45,157 nt of DNA from positions 1 through 45,157 of the forward strand of contig CACHDV010000005.1 of NCBI GenBank assembly GCA_902578675.1, written 5' to 3'. The stretch comes from an uncultured Alphaproteobacteria bacterium. Lineage in GTDB: Bacteria; Pseudomonadota; Alphaproteobacteria; Thalassobaculales; Thalassobaculaceae. The notes below the pieces were generated by a model. That model did not search any database, was not told the DNA's origin, and saw only the letters and a program-made list of their open reading frames with translations. The first letter of the stretch is position 1. The number at the start of each line of letters is the position of its first letter. The position numbers and the translations under genes are program-made. Of this stretch, positions 41,573 to 45,157 are shown piece after piece.

Positions 41573-43312
41573 ATGCACAAAGATCAATGTTTGAAGATCG
41601 CTCAGGATTGGCTGTCTCATTTTGAGAAGGTTTTACAATCTGGAAAGTCCAACGACCTTGAGGATTGCTTTCATTCAGAGGGTCATTGGCGGGATCTCTT
41701 GGCATTTACTGGCACGATTTCGCCATATGGGGGCGCTAAAGAAATCAGTCTTGGCCTCAATTCATTTCAGAAAATAGCTCAAGCGCATTCTTTTCGGATC
41801 ATAGATAAGCATGCACAACCCCGATTGGTGAATAGATTGGGTAGACCCGTCATTGAAGCTATCTTTGCCTTTGAAACTAAATTGGGCAGAGGCGAGGGCG
41901 TCGTCCGTGTGCCTGAGAACAGTCAAAAAACCGCTTGGACATTTTTAACTACTCTTTCAGAACTTAGGGGTTTTCCAGAAAAAGTAGGACTAAATCGTCC
42001 ATCTGGAGAAGCCTATTCTAGGAATTTCGGTGGCTCCAATTGGTTAGATCAAAGGCAAGAGTCCATAAAATTTTCTGATAGAGAGCCGGCTGTTTTAGTG
42101 GTTGGTGGTGGACAAGCCGGATTGGCGGTGGCTGCGAGGCTCGGTCAGTTAGAAATAGAAACTCTTGTGATAGATAAACACGACCGAATTGGCGATAATT
42201 GGCGAAAGCGTTACCATTCTCTGGCCTTGCACAACCAGATCCATGTTAATCATTTACCCTATCTACCGTTTCCTCCCACTTGGCCCAAATATATTCCAAA
42301 AGATATGCTGGCAAACTGGTTTGAGTTGTATGCAGAGGTTATGCAAGTCAATTTTTGGACCGGAACCGAACTTATCAATGCCAATTATGATGGTCGCTTA
42401 AATCACTGGGTCGCAACTGTTAGGCAAAATAATAATTCTGAGAGAATTCTGAAACCCAAACATATTATTTTTGCAAATGGCGTTAGCGGTATTCCCTACA
42501 AGCCAAAGTTAGACGGTTTGTGTGACTTTAGAGGGGAAGTATTGCACTCCGAGGGTTTTTCAAATGGTGCGGAGTGGACGGGTAAACGAGCGGCAGTTCT
42601 GGGTACCGGGAATAGCGGGCACGACGTCGCTCAGGATTTACATAGCAATGGTGTCCATACCAGTATGATCCAACGTGGTTCGTCTACAGTTGTTAGCATA
42701 GACCCTAGTGCCAAGCTTAACTATGCGCTTTATGATGAGGGTGCATCGCTAGAAGATAGTGATCTGATAGCTTCAGCCGCTACCTACCCATTGATTGTAG
42801 AGGGATATCAGCTAGCCGTTAAAAAAATGGCGGAATTTGATAAGGAACTCATTGCAGGGTTAAAAACACGAGGTTTTAAATATGATTTGGGAGAAGATTT
42901 CACCGGTCATCAGATGAAATATAGAAGGCGAGGTGGCGGATATTATCTTGATGCTGGTTGCTCTCAACTCATAATTGATGGAAAAATTCAATTGATTCAG
43001 TTTGACGATATTCAAAGGTTTGTTGATACCGGAATTTTGATGAAAAATGGAAATGTTGAGAAGATTGATTTGTTAGTCTTAGCAACTGGTTATTACAGTC
43101 AAACAGAATTAGTCTCGCGACTATTAGGTGATAAAGTTGCTAAGAAGGTTGGCAAAATATGGGGCATAGGTGAAGATGGGGAAATGGCGAATATGTGGAA
43201 AGCTACTCCGCAAAAAGGGTTATGGTTTATGGCAGGGAGTTTAGCCCAGTGCAGGATTTATTCTAAGTATCTCGCGTTGCAAATTAAAATTATAGAAGAA
43301 GAGCTACGGTGA
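41573..43312 (+). CDS. Flavin-containing monooxygenase with N-terminal SnoaL-like region
   Basis: 579 residues in two parts. Residues about 1-165 look like a SnoaL/NTF2-like cone (CLKIAQDWLSHFEKVLQ, LEDCFHSEGHWRDLLAFTG). Then comes the FMO core: FAD loop VVGGGQAGLAVAARLG, the FMO-type FRGEVLHSEGF motif (FxGxxxHxxxF), NADPH loop AVLGTGNSGHDVAQ and the LATGYY motif near the end. The arrangement is known in YUCCA-like and other bacterial FMOs that oxidise N, S or carbon centres with O2 and NADPH. The substrate is unknown. The gene is divergent from the Asp-box gene. Confidence 0.9.
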   Translation: MHKDQCLKIAQDWLSHFEKVLQSGKSNDLEDCFHSEGHWRDLLAFTGTISPYGGAKEISLGLNSFQKIAQAHSFRIIDKHAQPRLVNRLGRPVIEAIFAFETKLGRGEGVVRVPENSQKTAWTFLTTLSELRGFPEKVGLNRPSGEAYSRNFGGSNWLDQRQESIKFSDREPAVLVVGGGQAGLAVAARLGQLEIETLVIDKHDRIGDNWRKRYHSLALHNQIHVNHLPYLPFPPTWPKYIPKDMLANWFELYAEVMQVNFWTGTELINANYDGRLNHWVATVRQNNNSERILKPKHIIFANGVSGIPYKPKLDGLCDFRGEVLHSEGFSNGAEWTGKRAAVLGTGNSGHDVAQDLHSNGVHTSMIQRGSSTVVSIDPSAKLNYALYDEGASLEDSDLIASAATYPLIVEGYQLAVKKMAEFDKELIAGLKTRGFKYDLGEDFTGHQMKYRRRGGGYYLDAGCSQLIIDGKIQLIQFDDIQRFVDTGILMKNGNVEKIDLLVLATGYYSQTELVSRLLGDKVAKKVGKIWGIGEDGEMANMWKATPQKGLWFMAGSLAQCRIYSKYLALQIKIIEEELR

Positions 43313-43373
43313 TTTAGGCTCGATCACCAAATCGTGTTTGTCTGTTAAATACTGAAATATTGAGACTTCATTT

Positions 43374-43382
43374 TGATATAAT
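43374..43382 (+). promoter_or_regulatory. Extended -10 promoter element before rpiA
   Basis: TGATATAAT fits the extended -10 form TGnTATAAT, 24 bases before the rpiA start. The weak TTGAGA upstream is too close (11 bases) to serve as its -35, which is compatible with an extended -10 promoter. Confidence 0.5.
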
Positions 43383-43406
43383 TAATTAAAACTTTTGTGG
43401 TGAGTT

Positions 43407-44111
43407 ATGTATCAGAGAGATCAAGACAAACAAAAATCCCTACTGGCGAAGGCTGCGATCAAATACTTGGAAAAAGGCATGGTTCTGGGGTTGGGTACTG
43501 GATCGACAATTGACATATTTATTTCGGAGCTGAGTAAGTTTGAAAGCCTGTTCAGCAGTCTTAAAATCGTTGCTACTTCTAAAATCAGTGCCAAGAAAGC
43601 TCGAGATAATCGCATGAACGTTGTGGCTCCTGATAAATATTTAGAGCTAGATATCTGCATAGATGGTGCAGATGAGGTGGATAGAAACCTTTCAATGATA
43701 AAAGGTGGTGGAGGTGCATTACTTTGGGAAAAAATAGTAGCCTACAGAGCTAGAAAGCGTATTTATTTGGCAGATGAAAGTAAGCAAGTCGCTCGGTTAG
43801 GTGCTTTCCCTCTGCCCGTAGAAATTATAGATTATGGGCATGGGTGGAGTGCAGCTGCGATTGAGCCATTTTTCAAGAGTATTCGACTTCGAAAAGAGGC
43901 TACGGGCAATATATTCAAAACAGACTCAAACAATGTAATTTATGACTGTCTCATAAAAGATGAAGAGAATACCTCTGCCTTGGACTCTAAATTATCGGAA
44001 GTTCCTGGAGTTGTGACATCTGGTTTGTTCGGCCAGTTTATAGATATATTATTGACCTGTCGTGATGGTGAAGTTACGGAAATTAGTAGTAGAGAAAATG
44101 TTTTTTGGTGA
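43407..44111 (+). CDS. rpiA: Ribose-5-phosphate isomerase A
   Basis: 234 residues, interconverts ribose 5-phosphate and ribulose 5-phosphate in the pentose phosphate pathway. Motifs are complete: GLGTGSTIDIFI (phosphate loop), DICIDGADEVDRN (catalytic Asp), MIKGGGGALLWEKIVA (with the catalytic Glu) and LADESKQV. The length is slightly above the usual 219-230. Stands alone with a candidate extended -10 promoter. Confidence 0.96.
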   Translation: MYQRDQDKQKSLLAKAAIKYLEKGMVLGLGTGSTIDIFISELSKFESLFSSLKIVATSKISAKKARDNRMNVVAPDKYLELDICIDGADEVDRNLSMIKGGGGALLWEKIVAYRARKRIYLADESKQVARLGAFPLPVEIIDYGHGWSAAAIEPFFKSIRLRKEATGNIFKTDSNNVIYDCLIKDEENTSALDSKLSEVPGVVTSGLFGQFIDILLTCRDGEVTEISSRENVFW

Positions 44112-44112
44112 C

Positions 44113-44126
44113 ACCGATGTATCGGT
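44113..44126 (+). terminator. Weak hairpin after rpiA
   Basis: ACCGAT and ATCGGT (44113-44126) form a 6-bp stem with a 2-base loop, followed by TTCAAATTTTT. The loop is too tight for all six pairs, and the T run is interrupted, so it is a weak terminator candidate. Confidence 0.35.
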
Positions 44127-44227
44127 TTCAAATTTTTAATTAAAAAACTAAGAACGCTCGTTGAAAAGAAAACGTTTTAAAGTCGTTTAGGTTCGCAATT
44201 TTTTCCTATTATTTACGATAATTAGTT

Positions 44228-44404
44228 TTGAAGAAAACTCTCTTGCGCTTTATTGTGTCTTGTATTTGTTTATTTGTGTTTCTCTCTGTTCTCTTTTTAT
44301 TTTTGGGGCTAGAAATGTCTGCATCCTATAGGCGCTCAAGTCCAGATTGTTCCGTATGGTGTGTGTTAGAGTATAAGCTGCTGAGTATAATTAATAGGCA
44401 ATGA
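44228..44404 (+). CDS. Possible 58-residue single-pass membrane peptide (TTG start)
   Basis: In the 336-base gap between rpiA and the luciferase-like gene, a TTG-started frame encodes a basic N terminus (KKTLLRF), a hydrophobic helix (IVSCICLFVFLSVLFLFLG) and a tail with two cysteines (SSPDCSVWCVLEYKLLS). That layout is what a small membrane protein or lipoprotein-like peptide looks like, but there is no ribosome binding site. The T-rich DNA could give a hydrophobic frame by chance. A shorter ATG start at 44315 would remove the helix. The remainder of the gap is AT-rich and shows nothing else. Confidence 0.25.
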   Translation: MKKTLLRFIVSCICLFVFLSVLFLFLGLEMSASYRRSSPDCSVWCVLEYKLLSIINRQ

Positions 44405-44447
44405 AATCTTTAAACCAACTCCTCCCTAGAAAATAGAGGTAACAAAG

Positions 44448-45157
44448 ATGCAAGTAATGACCACGCTTCCGCAGGAAAACCTTAACTGTGTCCCTTCTGC
44501 TGCCCTGGCTGCCGAGAATGTGGGTTTCGATATGTTGGCAACAATGGAGAACAGGTACGAGCCTTTTCTGCCGCTTGCTGTGGCTGCAGTTAGCACAAAA
44601 AAAATAAGTTTAGGAACGGCTGTCGCTATTGCATTTCCAAGATCCCCAATGGTTGTTGCAAATACCTGTTGGGATTTACAGAAAGCATCAAAAGGTAGGT
44701 TTGTGTTGGGAATTGGGCCGCAGATTAAGCCTCACAACGAAAAACGTTTCTCAACACCATGGTCGGCGCCAGCTCCTCGGCTGAGAGAGTATGTAAAATC
44801 ATTAAGGGCTATTTGGAGGCATTGGGAATTAGGTGAAAAGTTAGATTTTCGGGGTGAGCATTATACATTTACCTTGATGACACCTAATTTTGTTCCCGAA
44901 TCAGAACATTTTGGGCCTGTACCTATAACCATCGCTGCTGTTGGACCCCACACGCTTAGGTTAGCTGGGGAGATTTGCGACGGAGTGCGATTACACCCAT
45001 TTTGTACTCGCTCATACCTCGAGAATGTTGCCATGAAACGCATTGAAGAAGGGCTAGCAGCATCGTCAACAAAGAGAGAAAATTTCCAGGTTACTGGCGG
45101 AGGGTTTTTAATTACGGGAGCTGATGATGAGGAAGTCAATAAAGCAGTTGAGTGGCT
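44448..45157 (+). CDS. Luciferase-like (LLM class) monooxygenase, 3'-truncated by the window edge
   Basis: Open from ATG 44448 (ribosome binding site GAGGT) to the last base, 236 codons with no stop. A TIM-barrel flavin/F420-dependent oxidoreductase: MQVMTTLPQENL at the start, GFDMLATMENRYEPFLPLA, KKISLGTAVAIAFPRSPMVVA, LQKASKGRFVLGIGPQIKPH, LREYVKSLRAIWRHWE, and VPITIAAVGPHTLRLAGEICDGVRLHPF, all standard LLM elements. It resembles the F420-type TIGR03617-like group, but the cofactor (FMN or F420) cannot be settled. About 80-100 C-terminal residues lie outside the window. Confidence 0.9.
   Translation, partial: MQVMTTLPQENLNCVPSAALAAENVGFDMLATMENRYEPFLPLAVAAVSTKKISLGTAVAIAFPRSPMVVANTCWDLQKASKGRFVLGIGPQIKPHNEKRFSTPWSAPAPRLREYVKSLRAIWRHWELGEKLDFRGEHYTFTLMTPNFVPESEHFGPVPITIAAVGPHTLRLAGEICDGVRLHPFCTRSYLENVAMKRIEEGLAASSTKRENFQVTGGGFLITGADDEEVNKAVEW

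Overview
The window reads as a chromosomal segment of an AT-leaning marine alphaproteobacterium. I could not compute base composition or run searches, so the lineage is inference. Supporting signs are an alphaproteobacterial-looking elongator tRNA-Met, a SAM-II-type riboswitch (a class known mainly from Alphaproteobacteria), a TRAP transporter, a covalent-flavin dimethylglycine/sarcosine dehydrogenase with GcvT domains, CaiB-type CoA transferase, P450 and luciferase-like genes, and two photolyases. Genes are dense, operons are short, and many starts overlap the preceding stop by 1-10 bases. I see no phage, insertion sequence, CRISPR array or plasmid gene.

Layout. 1-6160: a truncated D-2-hydroxyacid dehydrogenase, a plant-type (class II) ketol-acid reductoisomerase, an alpha/beta hydrolase, then a sulfur-relay group (cysteine desulfurase, 2Fe-2S ferredoxin, MnmA) and tRNA-Met(CAT) with a near-consensus promoter. 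6161-13898: an accessory catabolic island. A five-gene minus-strand operon (maleate-isomerase-like racemase, PuuE-like deacetylase/allantoinase, TRAP dctPQM) faces a hydantoin-racemase-like gene lacking both usual catalytic cysteines, the 3' remnant of a hydantoinase-type amidohydrolase, an intact Zn amidohydrolase and the C-terminal remnant of a HAD hydrolase. Together these suggest uptake and breakdown of cyclic ureides or N-heterocycles in a locus that is partly decaying. 13899-17952: pirin, a BacA/prephenate-dehydratase-like protein and the methylated-glycine dehydrogenase.

18215-21679 holds the most unusual unit: a tightly coupled four-gene operon of a GT2 glycosyltransferase, an MTAN-like nucleosidase, a spore-photoproduct-lyase-family radical SAM enzyme and a short-chain dehydrogenase. 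The nucleosidase is well placed to remove 5'-deoxyadenosine made by the radical SAM enzyme, but the substrate is unknown. 21744-24096: aconitase X (two subunits) and a beta-carbonic anhydrase. 24294-27569: a TPP-riboswitch-controlled operon for uptake of a thiamin pyrimidine precursor (ThiY-like binding protein, TenA, ATPase, permease). 27666-29948: a DUF993 aldolase-like protein and a proline-racemase-family enzyme with a Ser/Thr active-site pair. With aconitase X the latter suggests 3-hydroxyproline use.

30028-34114: a two-gene photolyase operon (Fe-S (6-4)-type plus class I CPD-type) and threonine aldolase. 34249-45157: a P450, a putative 10-TM metal exporter, a homocysteine methyltransferase behind a SAM-II riboswitch, a VOC protein, two small conserved-looking proteins, a CaiB CoA transferase, an Asp-box repeat protein, an FMO with an N-terminal SnoaL-like region, RpiA, and a luciferase-like monooxygenase that runs off the end.
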